DNA from: Phycomyces nitens
Lineage: Eukaryota; Mucoromycota; Mucoromycetes; Mucorales; Phycomycetaceae
DNA: 64,000 bases
NCBI GenBank assembly: GCA_022702545.1
Contig: JAHRBC010000002.1
Location: 8,680,001-8,744,000 of the forward strand
Direction: 5' to 3'
Shown: positions 21,696 through 31,924 of the stretch, in pieces
Layout of the letters: every line of letters begins with the position of its first letter
Numbering within the stretch: the stretch's first letter is position 1
Notes under the pieces: model-generated
Seen by the model: the letters and a program-made list of their open reading frames with translations, nothing else
Databases searched by the model: none
Told to the model about the DNA's origin: nothing
Program-made: the position numbers and the translations under genes

Positions 21696-22448
21696 TGACA
21701 CGTGTGTTGTGGGCAAATTCGGTTTCGACCATGAAGCCGGACCAAGGGCCTGGACATAGACATAGGAGGTGTCGGAGGCCGGGCTAGCCCGAGTAAGAAG
21801 TCCGAGCCAAGTGAGTTGGGTGGGTTTCCGGTGAGGTGACATTGGCAGGGCGACCCCCGAGTTTCTATATTTTTCTTTCTTCCTAGTCTTTTCCCATTTT
21901 TTATTTTATCACATTTATTTATTTCCTTTTTTATATTACTTCCTTTTCTATTTCTTTTGTGAATCCTTGACACCTTCTTGCAGGATTGCACCATTTAACA
22001 CCTCTTTAAACAATTGTCTTTGTACAATGTACTTCTTCCATTTTTACCTTTATTATTTTTACAATATTTTTATACTATACTTTATCACACTGGTCTAGAA
22101 TTGCATCATTTTATTCACTTATTTCTTTATTCTTCGTTTTACATTGACTGCGATGGCACAATTCCATCCAGTTATTTTATTATTTTTGGTTATTCTTTTT
22201 CGATTCTGAATGTCTATAAAAGACATTCAGTTTTCAATCAATAAAACATATCTTTCGTTGGGTTTAATACCGGTTCTATTTTATTTTATTTGTACTTTTC
22301 GATCTCTGAAGAGCAGTGATATTTTGCCCGGTTACATTTTGGGAATATACTGTTGAGTTTCGTTAGTCATTTTCTTTAGCTATATTATCGTTTTACTATT
22401 TGCCGTTGTTCGTCACTATACACAACCGTATACACACATCACGCATCA
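21696..22448 (+). mobile_element. Solo LTR-like insertion 2
   Basis: 753 bp with the same ends as the preceding one (TGACACG.GTGTTGT start, CACGCATCA end). It shares the internal order TATA box (CTATAAAAGAC, near 22214), then TTTTCAATCAATAAA, but the bodies are diverged. It is flanked by ACTT on both sides, a 4-bp target duplication. It was inserted just after insertion 1. Confidence 0.5.
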
Positions 22449-22622
22449 ACTTCTTCCGTGTAAAGATCAATTTTCTGGATTCAAACCCCGATAACATACT
22501 TCTTTAGCCCATACCTCTTTAACTAGTCTATCAACCCTATTTTTTTTGCAGCAGGCTTGATTGTCATTGTCTTTTATACATCCTCTCCAATTTTCATCCA
22601 ATTCCGATAACTTTTTGCCACA

Positions 22623-24125
22623 TTGTCTACATCGCCATCATCAAGATCTTCGCATCTGTCCCATAATCGCTCCCGATTGTTAGCATCTCCAACACCATCT
22701 CGGTTGCCCATACCTGTACGCTCAACTTCTGCTCTCTCTGCCTTCTCTGCAAGTGTTTCTGGCCTCTTACCCTCCACTTTGCACTTTTTCGTCCCTGTTT
22801 CACAGCTTTCATTTGTTTCTCCCCCCCCTCCCATTTTCCCAGAAAATTTTTTCTCCCCTCCTCCTCTGATGATTGGCTCTCAGAAATCCGTTCCCCACCC
22901 CTCTAATGGTACCTCTCCCACCACCATCCTCCTCTCTGGCCTCAAGGCAGACTTTGTGAAGTTTCGCCCAGTCCTGACCTGTTCCCGTTGCCAGAATACT
23001 GGCAAAATGGTCTCCAATGGGTCTGCAACCTCAACTGGCAGCCCCCAGTTCAAGTGCCGCTGTGGCGCGCACTACAATGCCTCTTCCATGCAGGCCTTCA
23101 TTAATGGGGTCCAGCATAAGATCCCTGAGGTCCTTGCCTCTAGCCACCCTTCCTCCCCTGCTGTCCCTGTCCAGGACGATTCTATCTCCATGGACAATGT
23201 TGTGGAGATTCTGGACGATGATGTCCCCCCTCCCCAAGCCCTTCCCCCTCCCACCCAAGACCTCTGGACCCTGGTCCATGATCTGACCGTTAGGGTCAAT
23301 GCCATGGAAGATGTCCTGCGGGAGAATTCCCGTTTGAAGGAGGCCTTGTCTGCGGCTGAAGCCACTATTGCTTGGTTGTCCCAGGCTCAGCCTGACTTTT
23401 CCCAAGGTGCAGCTGCATCCAAGTATGCCCATGTCTCCCCCAAGCCTTCTGCCACCCAGTACACCGACTTCCCCTCCTTATCCCCTTCCCCATCTGCACC
23501 AACCTCCTCCCAGAAGCCTAGCTATGCTTCTGCGGCTGCCAAGTCCTTCCCCAAGCCCAGACGTAAAGCCCTCACTGCCAAGGCCATTGCTGCGGTTGTG
23601 CGTGGATTGACTGTTTGTGAGGATGAAGACCCTGGTTTCCAGATCGTCTATGTCCCCAACGCCACCCGCCTCCCAATCAGTGCCCAACGCCAACGTCTTT
23701 GCAAACTGAAGATTGACAATGCTCGTGTGTTGGACCTTCACTACCCTGACCGCAAGGTTATGGGTATGTTGGTTCACAATGAATATGCCCCCGAACTCAC
23801 GGCCATTCTGGCTGGTTATGGAGTGGAGACACTCAAGACTTTCGACCCCCTGGACCCTGTCCACCTCCATGACCCTGCCCTTGCCACTCTTTCTCCTGAG
23901 GACCGTGCCTCCAAAGCCCTCCACGTTCACAATGAACGTATGCTTCGAGCCATTGGGTTCAACCGTGCCCCCATCAAGTTTGCCGTTACCCGTTCCTGCT
24001 GTGAACAGGGCTGGATTAGTGAAGAGCAGTTGCTCGAAATCCTCCCCCCTCGCCGCACCCAACCCAACCCTGATCTCTCCATCCACACTGCCAGCACTCC
24101 CTCCAACTCCTTTTCTGACCTATGA
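22623..24125 (+). CDS. LINE ORF1 protein, copy 3
   Basis: 500 residues, collinear with the copy-1 ORF1 without indels. It shows the same CSRC and CRCG cysteine motifs, the leucine-rich helix after ENSRLKEALS and the conserved C-terminal block (VMGMLVHNEYAP, RMLRAIGF). The stop again overlaps the ORF2 start (ATGA at 24122-24125). The frame is open, but the element is a dead end because ORF2 is cut by B1. Its product could only act on other copies. Confidence 0.78.
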   Translation: MSTSPSSRSSHLSHNRSRLLASPTPSRLPIPVRSTSALSAFSASVSGLLPSTLHFFVPVSQLSFVSPPPPIFPENFFSPPPLMIGSQKSVPHPSNGTSPTTILLSGLKADFVKFRPVLTCSRCQNTGKMVSNGSATSTGSPQFKCRCGAHYNASSMQAFINGVQHKIPEVLASSHPSSPAVPVQDDSISMDNVVEILDDDVPPPQALPPPTQDLWTLVHDLTVRVNAMEDVLRENSRLKEALSAAEATIAWLSQAQPDFSQGAAASKYAHVSPKPSATQYTDFPSLSPSPSAPTSSQKPSYASAAAKSFPKPRRKALTAKAIAAVVRGLTVCEDEDPGFQIVYVPNATRLPISAQRQRLCKLKIDNARVLDLHYPDRKVMGMLVHNEYAPELTAILAGYGVETLKTFDPLDPVHLHDPALATLSPEDRASKALHVHNERMLRAIGFNRAPIKFAVTRSCCEQGWISEEQLLEILPPRRTQPNPDLSIHTASTPSNSFSDL

Positions 24126-24391
24126 ATCCAGTAACAATCTCATTATGGAATGCGAATGGGCTTGCCAAACAAACCCTACCCTCAATCCTTCACTATGCTT
24201 CCTCCTCCTCCCTCCTCTTCATCACCGAAACATGGCTCCTCTCCCCCCATCGTTACTCTACTTCTTGGCAGCAATACCATACCTACGGTCAGTCTGTCCC
24301 CAATGCTAGCCGCGGCTGCATGGGTATCTCTCTCCTTGTCAATCCTTCTTTCCCTTACCCCATTTCCGTTCTCCCATCCACCTCTCCTTAT
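24122..24391 (+). pseudogene. LINE ORF2, copy 3, first 90 codons
   Basis: Matches the start of ORF2 in copy 1: NANGL and ITETW motifs of the EEP endonuclease are present, and the frame is intact to PSTSPY. It is then replaced by the CACTGGGAAAA terminus of transposon B1 at 24392. The remaining endonuclease and the whole reverse transcriptase are missing, and no other part of this copy lies in the window. Confidence 0.9.
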
Positions 24392-25442
24392 CACTGGGAA
24401 AATGGTGGGCTATTCTACTGTGCATAGTTAACTGAGAACGTGGAGAAAGCTGAAGCAAATTTGCAACTCAACACATTTTTTTGTGATCACCTTGAAAATA
24501 TTGTTTTATTGTATTTAATTGGCTCGGATATAAAGAACAGGAGATAATATTTTTATACTCTTATAAAACCGTAGCAAATAAAGCATATGTAACACTTGTT
24601 TCCTTTTTGTTTAAACTTCAATACACAAATACCATGTCTTCTACTTCCGATGTCTACAATGAGAAGTGCTTTTGCCCTAGATGCAGTACAAGCAAGAATG
24701 GTTACAGTCTTGTCCAGAAACTGACTGCTCAACGTCATGCAAAGAGAGCAAGATTAGAGCGTCTTGAAAATTGCGAAAGGGGCAAGTTACTTTTGTAAAC
24801 ACTCTATGAATTGTATCATAATATATTTTACTAGAAATCTCCTCTCAACGCAATATAATAGATGTTGATTTTGAACGTAAGGATTATTTATTGGCATAGC
24901 AATAGAAACTAAATAACTACTATATTCTATATCTGGCTACCTTGTTCCATAAAGTCGGGTCCTCAGATGTACTTGGTGATCAGGAGAACTCGCCGTTTTT
25001 GGAAGCCGATCCTTTTGCCAATCATGGCGAAATTGGTGCTGACAATGAGGCTAATGCCGATGCCGATGCTGATGCCGATGCTGATGAGAATGAGATGGAC
25101 GGTGGTGATGATGACGACGAGGGCGATTTGGAAGAGATCGAAGTTGAGGAGTTGGATGGTGAAGGTCAGTGTTAAATAGAGAAAAAGCCTAAAAAATTGG
25201 GTGTTAATATTTTCCATTTTAAAATAGATCCTTTTGCCTCCCCCCAAATGCCTGAAAACCCAGTGCACAGGTTCATTGCCATTTCTGTTGTCCTGTTTGC
25301 ATCCCGTTATGTGGTTGACAAGGGCGCCATTGTCTTGATCGAGTTTGTCAACAAGCTCTTGACAATCTATGATCAAGATTTCCAACTGCCCACAAGCCTG
25401 CTTGGTCTGCAGCGCATGACAGGATTTTCAGCCATGTCCCAA
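24392..25442 (+). mobile_element. CACTA-type transposon B1, left part only
   Basis: It begins CACTGGGAAAATGG inside LINE copy 3 (left flank TAT). The first ~1.05 kb match the corresponding end of B2 (57932 inward) almost base for base, including the palindrome GCAAATTTGC (24455-24464). The copy stops in the transposase gene at 25442, where element F starts. Confidence 0.85.
24634..25442 (+). pseudogene. Transposase gene of B1, N-terminal part
   Basis: Exon 1 (ATG 24634) encodes the finger CFCPRC with TAQRHAKRAR downstream. Further small exons lead to an acidic Asp/Glu repeat (about 25030-25165). The main exon begins after AAAATAG at 25229 with DPFASPQMPENPVHRF and is cut after TGFSAMSQ at 25442. 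It matches B2 (54563-57690) except for a longer DAD repeat and a few substitutions. No catalytic residues are present, so the fragment cannot be active. Confidence 0.8.
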
Positions 25443-26146
25443 CACTACGGCTAAGAAATTGGCAGTTATCTACCGTTTTGGTCACATAACTACCGTTTTT
25501 TTGGTGGGGCAAAACGGTGGATATGACCCTGTGTAAGGCGAATTTGGTAGTAGCTACCGTTTTTATAGTGGCGAAAATCGGCAGATAACTACCGTTTTGG
25601 TCACATAACTACCGTTTTTCTTCACTAAAAAAACGGTAGTTATCTGCCGTTTTGGTAACATTGCTACCGTTTGTTTGGTGGGGCAAAACGGTGGATATGA
25701 CCCTGTGTAAGGTGAGTTTGGTAGTAGCTACCGTTTTTTGCTAATAAAAAACGGCAGATAACTACCGTTTTGGTAACATAACTACCGTTTTTTTATCCAA
25801 CCAAAAATTCTTCCGTTATACACTATAACCTCTCTTTTATAGTACTCTATTTGATAATGGGTTCTGCTATTCTTTTACGAGCATTCTTTTGAAAGAATGG
25901 TTTATTATTTATTATAGAATGTCTTGATTTAATTCATACCGTATTTTGCGCACAATTATTATAGAAAAATACTTAAAACTAATGCTATTTAATATTATAA
26001 AACATATATAGTACAAACCTTTGTTATAAGCTATACACGCATAATAATACTACGTTGATATACATTAGATGATCCTTAGCATTCATCAATTGCTAAAAAT
26101 TCATTGTGGTTAGAAAAAGAAGCGATCATATAAACCTAGTACATTA
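25443..26146 (+). mobile_element. CACTA-type transposon F, terminus only, no gene
   Basis: It starts with a true CACTA end, CACTACGGCTAAG, inside the B1 transposase exon (left flank CAA). The first ~360 bp hold many ACCGTTTT/AAAACGGT motifs in both orientations with GGTAGT and GGCAGATAACT spacers. The remainder resembles the noncoding interior of E-a. It is cut at 26146 by A1. No ORF is seen. Confidence 0.75.
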
Positions 26147-26390
26147 CACTGGAAAAATGGGTCTGAATACTCATGTGTGGGCAAAGCTGTCTACCTGAGG
26201 AAAATTAGGGCAAATTTGCAGCTCAACACCTTTTTTTGTGTTCTGATTAAAAACGTTCTTTTGCTTGACCCCATTGGCTTGATTAAAAAGAATAAAACAA
26301 CGTTGCTTTTTTACCACTATAAAATATTAATAAATAAAGTATATGTAACACTCGTTTCCTTTTTGTTTTAACATTATAAACACAAACACA

Positions 26391-29300
26391 ATGTCATCTT
26401 CAAATACTTTTTACAACACCAAGTGCTATTGCAATAGATGCAACAACAATGGCCAAGGCTACACATTGGTAGCAAGCCGAACTGCTCAGCGTCATAGCAA
26501 GAGAGCAAGAATTGAACAGAGCAACTCAAATGAGATTGGTATGATAATTTCAGTGTTTATTTTTATGTATTGTATAATAATTTCGGCGGTATGAAACACA
26601 GACACTCAAGCAGACATGGATATTGATATTCAATGTAAGAAAAGTTTATTTGAAAAAAAGTAGAGACTAAGAAACTATTATATTCTATAAGCGGTCATTT
26701 CTACTCAACAGTCTGGACCCTCAGATGTATTGGATGGTCAGACCAACTCACCTTTTTGGGATGCCGATGTAATGCTGGATGAGGGCGATTCAGTTGCTAA
26801 TGAGGCCAATGCCGATGGCGAACGCGATGACGAAAGCGATGATGAAGAAGATGAAGGCGAAGATGAAGGCGAAGATGAAGTTGAGATCGAGGTTGAGGAA
26901 TTCGACAGTGAAGGTGCGTGTTGCATAGCCAAAAGCAAAGAGAAAGCAGCAAAGAAAAAAGCCTGAAAAGAATTGAATATTAATTTTTTCGATTTTAAAA
27001 TAGACCCTTTCCCAACCCCCAATATGCCTGAAAATCCTGTGCACAGGTTTATTGCCGTTTTTGTTGTCCTCTTTGCATCCCGCTATGTGGTCAACAAGGG
27101 TGCTGTTGTCTTGATCGAGTTCATCAACACACTCTTGACCATTTACGAGCAGGATTTCCAGCTCCCATCCAGTCTTCTTGGTCTGCAAAGAATGACAGGA
27201 TATTCTGCGATTTCCAATGGTATCAGGAGATTCGTAGCCTGTCCTGATTGCCACGCAGTTTATGAAGAAAACCAGTCTGTCCCCCCTCACTGTGTTTTCA
27301 CAAAAGTTGGTGCACGTCTGACCTGCAACTGCAAGTTGACCAAGGTTACATCGTCTGGAGCATTGGTTCCCAAGCGCGTGTTCCAATACCAGTCATTGAA
27401 GCATGCCTTGAAAATTCTTTTCCTTCGCCCTGATTTTGAAGCAAGCATTCAACACTGGAATCAGGAGCTCAAGATCATGGATACAATGTGCGACATCTTT
27501 GACGGTGTTATGTGGAAGGAGTTGAAAGACATCAGTGGTGAATCTTTTGTTGCCCATCCTCATTCTTTGATGTTGACGTTGAACATTGATTGGTTCCAGC
27601 CCTTTGACAGGGTCACATACTCTTGTGGGGCCATTTACTTGGTGGTTAACAACTTGCCTCATGAGGAGCGGTTTAAGGCAGAGAACACTATCCTTGTTGG
27701 ACTCATGCCTGGGCCAAAGGAGCCAAAGTCCAAAGAGATTAACCATTATCTCAAGCCTTTGGTTGATGAGTTGGAACAACTGTACGTGGGAATGACTATC
27801 CCAACCTTTGAATGCATTTCTGGAGCAACCGTCCGTGCAGCTTTGTTCATGGTAGCATGTGACATCCCTGCAGCCAGAAAGACAAGTGGATTCATGTCCC
27901 ATAACAGCACAAACGCTTGTTACAAGTGTTGTCGCAAATTTTCTCGTCTTCCTGGGACAAGCAGTGTGGACTTCCATGGGTTCAATGAGTCTGGGTGGCA
28001 TCGTCGTTGTGGTGTGGAGAACCGTTTGCATGCTGAGGTGTGGAAGAGTGCAAGTATGCCCTCAGAAAGGCATGAGTTGGAGGTTGAAAATGGTGTTCGA
28101 TGGTCGCAACTCCATCGCCTTGGATACTTTGATCTAGTACGTGGAACGATCATTGATCCCATGCATAACCTATTCTTGGGTACAGCCAAGAGGATGGTCG
28201 AGACGTGGACTACTAGTGGTCTAATCACGGATAGGAAGCTGGCTTCTATGCAAGTAATGGCCAAATCAATGGTGGTGCCAACTGACTACACCATTTTGAA
28301 GACGAAGATCAGTAGAGGATTTCCATATATGAAGGCTGATGAATGGAAATCCTGGGTGTTGGTGTATTCTCCTGTGCTGCTCAGAGACGTTCTTCCTCTG
28401 GATAAGTTCAAGAATTGGATCGACTTTGTTGATGCTTGCCGTCTCCTTGCAACACCAACAATCACGTTTGATGACCTTGACGACGCCCATGCCCATTTGG
28501 AAAGATTCTGTCAGAAATGCGAAGAATTGTATCCTGCTCCCACTCTCACCTGCAACATGCACCTGCACATCCATCTTCGCGAAACCATTCGTGATTTTGG
28601 ACCTGTGTATGGTTATTGGCTGTTTGGGTTCGAGAGGTACAATGGCCTGTTGAAGAAGATCGACACCAACAGAAGAGATGGATTTGAGTCCACATTCATG
28701 AAGACTTTTGTTGAAGACATGTACAAGGGCGACTACGTACAAAAAATGCTCTCCTGTCCGAACCAAGCTTCTTTCCGTCCTCTTCTGTCAAAACTCACAT
28801 CATCATCCACAACTGCCACCTCCTCCTCTGCCCCTCTTTCACACATGCCATTTATACTTCAGCTATTTGTGCGTGCATCTTTAAAGCCTGAATTTCCGAT
28901 AAAGGGAAATGAGCCCCTTCCTCTCTCTGCCTTCCCTCTCTTGGTGAGAAAGCCATCTGTAATGGATGATACAGATTATCTCCAGTTGTTGGAGTACTAT
29001 CGGCTATCGTATGGTATACCAAGTCTTCAGCATTATCATCAGGCAACGTCTTCAGGTATCTTTGTTGATAATCATATCACAAAGATAAAATCTATCAATC
29101 TTCTCGGCCAGACGTATAAAGGCAAAAATGGTTCCGTAGACCGTGGGTCATTCATTCAAGCACTATTCCTGGGTAGAGTTGGTGATCCTCCACGAGCATA
29201 CACAGGACAAATTCAGTACTTGTTCCTCCACAAGCTCAGTTGTTCATCAATCGGAAATAATTCCACTCATGTCTTTGCTTTCGTGAGATGGCTCATCAAC

Positions 29301-29483
29301 ATGCCAAGTAGAACACGTGAATACGAAGGAGTTGAGGTCTGCTCGCCAAGTTTCTCTCCAGATGATTATCATTGTATATTGCCAGTACATCGTATTCTTT
29401 TGGAAGTCGCAACTGCTGAGCTGGTGTCTGGTGTTAATGTGAAGATGCTGGTCATTCCTTTACCAAAAAAGATTTATGTTTAA
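26391..29483 (+). CDS. Tnp2-type (CACTA/EnSpm) transposase of A1
   Basis: A four-exon gene. Exon 1 encodes a finger CYCNRC with TAQRHSKRAR. Exons 2-3 encode an Asp/Glu-rich linker (about 26712-26913). Exon 4 (27004-29483, 2480 nt) carries the core, with CxxC-containing N-terminus (VACPDCHAVY), LNIDWFQPFD, the block VACDIPAARK, TNACYKC, IIDPMHNLFLG, and GPVYGYWLFGFERYNG, which resembles the DUF4218 part of plant Tnp2 proteins. The aspartates of CDIPA and IDPMH and the glutamate of FERY are the likely catalytic triad; this is inferred. The core is open to its stop. Boundaries of exons 2-3 are uncertain by a few bases. It is convergent with the accessory gene, whose stop lies 133 bp away. Confidence 0.85.
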
Positions 29484-29615
29484 AGCATTAATAAATAAAT
29501 ACTTGTTTCTTTTAAAAAGAACAAAACAAAACATTCATTGCCTTTAAACATGTCTTTGGGATTAAATACGTAAGCAAGAGTAAAATAAAACAATTGTTTT
29601 TTATTTATTTTTTAT

Positions 29616-30730
29616 TTAATTTCTTATGACCCAAGGAGGCAGACAGGCGGCCAAGTCACCAGGGACTGCTAAGTCTCTGACTCCTTTGAGATCTCTTGAC
29701 AGCATCTGATGAGCATTCATCCCCAAGTCAAGAGAAATGAATGCGTCAACGATTTCAATAAACCGGTTGAACTAAATAGCATTTGTTAATATTTCAAAAA
29801 TGATATCTTAACAAATATATTATTATATATTGTTTACAGAATAATTTACCTCATTGCTTCTCCAGCTTGGGCGATAAACGGAGACCCAACACTTGCCAAG
29901 AGTCTTTGAAGTATCGTTGTCTGATTCTCCTTCAGACATTGCTTCTTTCTGAAGCAGACCAGAACAAACTTGCCCCATTGCCTGCTCAATGGCCTCCTTA
30001 TGTTTGAGAAAGGCAGTCATGCGACGTTCGAAATGCTAACAAATATCCAACATGTATTCATTAATATTTGTCTCTAGTTTGAATAGTATACAACCTACAT
30101 CTTTTTCATGGTTTGCCCTTCTCGAACGAGCGTTGGAGACTGCCTTCTTCTCAGAAGACTTTCTCTGCTCCTGACAACGGCTACAGAAGTTTCTGTAGAC
30201 TTTCTCTCGAATGTCACTTCTTCTCAAGGGCGAGCCAACAAAATTTGGCCCAAGGTAAGCCAGTAGACGTTCTACCAGCTCCTTGTTGGGACTCTCGTCA
30301 AAGTGAGTATGGACATCCCACCTTGGCTTGTTGTTATTTGCCTGGATGTCAACCAACGCCCTTGACCTCAACTTTGGCTGCCACAAATATTCACGAATAT
30401 CTTTCTGTTTGATCAAAATAAGAATTTAGTTGATAGGATATTATATCTGGTGACACCTACAAACACACGTTTCTTTGCATCAGACATCGATTCATTTGTG
30501 GCCTCGGCAGTTGGGGCAGCAACAGAGGCAAGAACAGGTACTGGAGCCACAATACTTGTGGCAGCAATGACAGTGAGGTTGGACTCAATAAGAGTCCCCA
30601 TTCTTCTGTTCATCGTGGTCATGTCGCCTCTAATTGAGGCAAGATCCTCTTGGAGATTCGTGATGACCATCTGCATATTGACATCATCGTCAGCAGGTCG
30701 TGGAGCAATATTCCTTCTTTGGTTTGACAT
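29616..30730 (-). CDS. Accessory protein of A1 (CACTA second gene)
   Basis: A 305-residue product from four exons, identical in sequence to 33325-34439 as far as I can read. It starts MSNQRRNIAPRP, followed by a helical segment (NLQEDLASIRGDMTTMNRR) and an Ala/Val-rich linker. Exon 2 is 306 nt and holds the best-conserved domain (NNKPRWDVHTHF, SPNKELVERLLAYLG, NARSRRA). Exon 3 carries AMSEGESDN and RPSWRSNE; exon 4 starts FNRFIEIVDAF. I know no matching family. Its position suggests a TnpA-like DNA-binding partner of the transposase; that is inferred. It converges with the transposase gene. Confidence 0.75.
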
Positions 30731-31155
30731 TTTCTATTATAAATTATATCAAAAATACACAATATTTAATACTCGTTTACTACTTTAAGTTTAAACATAT
30801 CTTTTACTTAAAACGCACAAGAGACAGATAGATAGAAAAATTGGATTTGAGTGGGAAGAGTGAACAAGTTGGTCAAAAGGATTTAATAATATAAAATACA
30901 GATTATATATTAGTAAAGACAGCTTTATTTATAAATCCAAAAAGACTTCTTGTACACATTAATGAACGGCACCATTATTGCTTTTGGACTCTATCCATTA
31001 CACCTATTCTGTCTCTGTTTCAAATTATATATCCTTGTATTTTTTTTTTCTTTTTAGCCTTTTTTCCTTTCTCTTGTTTCCTTATATCCACGCCTATTTT
31101 CTCTTTCTTTTTTTACACCTCTTTAGACTAAAAAATTGGCGGCTTCTTTATAAAC

Positions 31156-31397
31156 ATGCACTCATTCCAATACATCCTGCCTGCATTGCTCCTCCAAACT
31201 AATCATGGTCAGTTAAATGTGCCGGTGCCATCTTGCAAATTATTCTGATTCTCTCTTTCTATTTTATAGACCTCTTCCACTTTCATAGCCTATTATATGA
31301 TAACGTCATCAGTCCCAGTGTAAAAAAATATTTTCGTGTCAAACTTTTTTTTTCTCTAATGCTTCTTATTCTCCTATAGGCCGCCGCCATCAATCAC
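31156..31397 (+). pseudogene. Third gene of A1, first exons only
   Basis: The region upstream of the accessory gene, read outward, holds an exon ending at CAT-G/GTCAG (about 31206) and one after TATTTTATAG (about 31269) reading DLFHFHSLLYDNVISP. The next exon is lost at 31397 where A2 begins. The same exons in A2 are followed by PSASSII. The start codon is not clear: A1 has ATG at 31156, A2 has ACG there. See the A2 and D entries for evidence that the gene is real. Confidence 0.35.
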
Positions 31398-31924
31398 CAC
31401 TGGAAAAATGGGTCTGAATACTCATGTGTAAAAGTGCGGTTACTAAGGGGTAAAATTAAGATTTATTAGATACGCTGTATGGGTTTCTGTATGTGCCAAA
31501 GCCAAGTTTTACACAATGAGTTATGACCTGGTTTCTGCATGAGTATTTACTTCATGGGCTGACCAAGTGGGGGTTGTTAGTATGAGCAGGTCATTAATTT
31601 GACCTGATGTACAGAATAAAAGTCTATTTGAAACCAAGTTTCGTTGTTGTACACTCTTTATATAAGAGGAAAGTTGAAAGCAAAAGAACCTCTTGACATG
31701 ATTAAAATCCGATTATACTCAGGTAGATTGAAGGCTTTCTTAATTTTTAACCAATATTTGAAGGCTATTACTGTGTAATCAAGCATTGAATGCTCCCCCA
31801 TTATTTTATATCCCGTACTTATTAGGTTGTTTATGGTTTATATTTGTGTTTATTGGAAAGAATAGAATGGTTCTATACACGAGTTCTAATACTATTACTG
31901 TCTATCCTTGCCGCTTCTACCGGC

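Larger units (their letters stand above)
20491..24391 (+). mobile_element. LINE copy 3, 5' end split by LTRs, 3' end cut by CACTA B1
   Basis: The first 10 bp (20491-20500) match the LINE 5' end. Two solo-LTR-like insertions follow (20501-22448), and the LINE resumes with ACTTCTTCCGTGTAAAG at 22449. ORF1 is complete (22623-24125). ORF2 is lost after codon 90, where transposon B1 begins. The copy is in the same orientation as copies 1 and 2 and joined through the same tRNA-derived spacer, so it is the third unit of the tandem array. Confidence 0.78.
26147..31397 (+). mobile_element. CACTA-type transposon A1, truncated at the accessory end
   Basis: It begins CACTGGAAAAATGGG at 26147 (left flank TTA). 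It contains a complete transposase gene (26391-29483, plus), a convergent accessory gene (29616-30730, minus) and the start of the divergent third gene. It ends abruptly at 31397, where the terminus of A2 begins. About 1.27 kb that A2 has beyond this point (31398-32663) is missing. A1 and A2 form an inverted pair. Confidence 0.85.
26147..31397. repeat. Left arm of a large inverted repeat (A1 against A2)
   Basis: Positions 26147-27576 pair with 50159-48730 without indels but with scattered substitutions. Positions 27574-31397 pair with 36481-32664, nearly identical: I see two 3-nt differences in T-runs (near 31050 and 31350) and a substitution at 31157/32901. The right arm is interrupted by element I. 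The unpaired centre is 31398-32663. Confidence 0.9.

Noticed and set aside
24553..24738. Small minus-strand ORF near the B1 end, repeated at 57586-57771
   Set aside because: It overlaps the finger exon and promoter region of the transposase in antisense and has no independent support.
26790..27386. 198-aa minus-strand ORF, also at 48920-49516
   Set aside because: It is antisense to the transposase, with no start context or motif. Its conservation follows from the A1/A2 duplication.
26391..29483. Assignment to the KDZ (Kyakuja-Dileera-Zisupton) group
   Set aside because: CACTG/CACTA termini, 3-bp TSDs and the FERY/DUF4218-like block fit CACTA/EnSpm (Tnp2) better; KDZ elements typically have longer TSDs.
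31300..31322. CCCAGTG at about 31316-31322 taken as the right end of A1
   Set aside because: The word lies inside a third-gene exon and occurs in mirror image in A2. The longer terminus match at 31398 and the arm continuation to 31397 rule it out.
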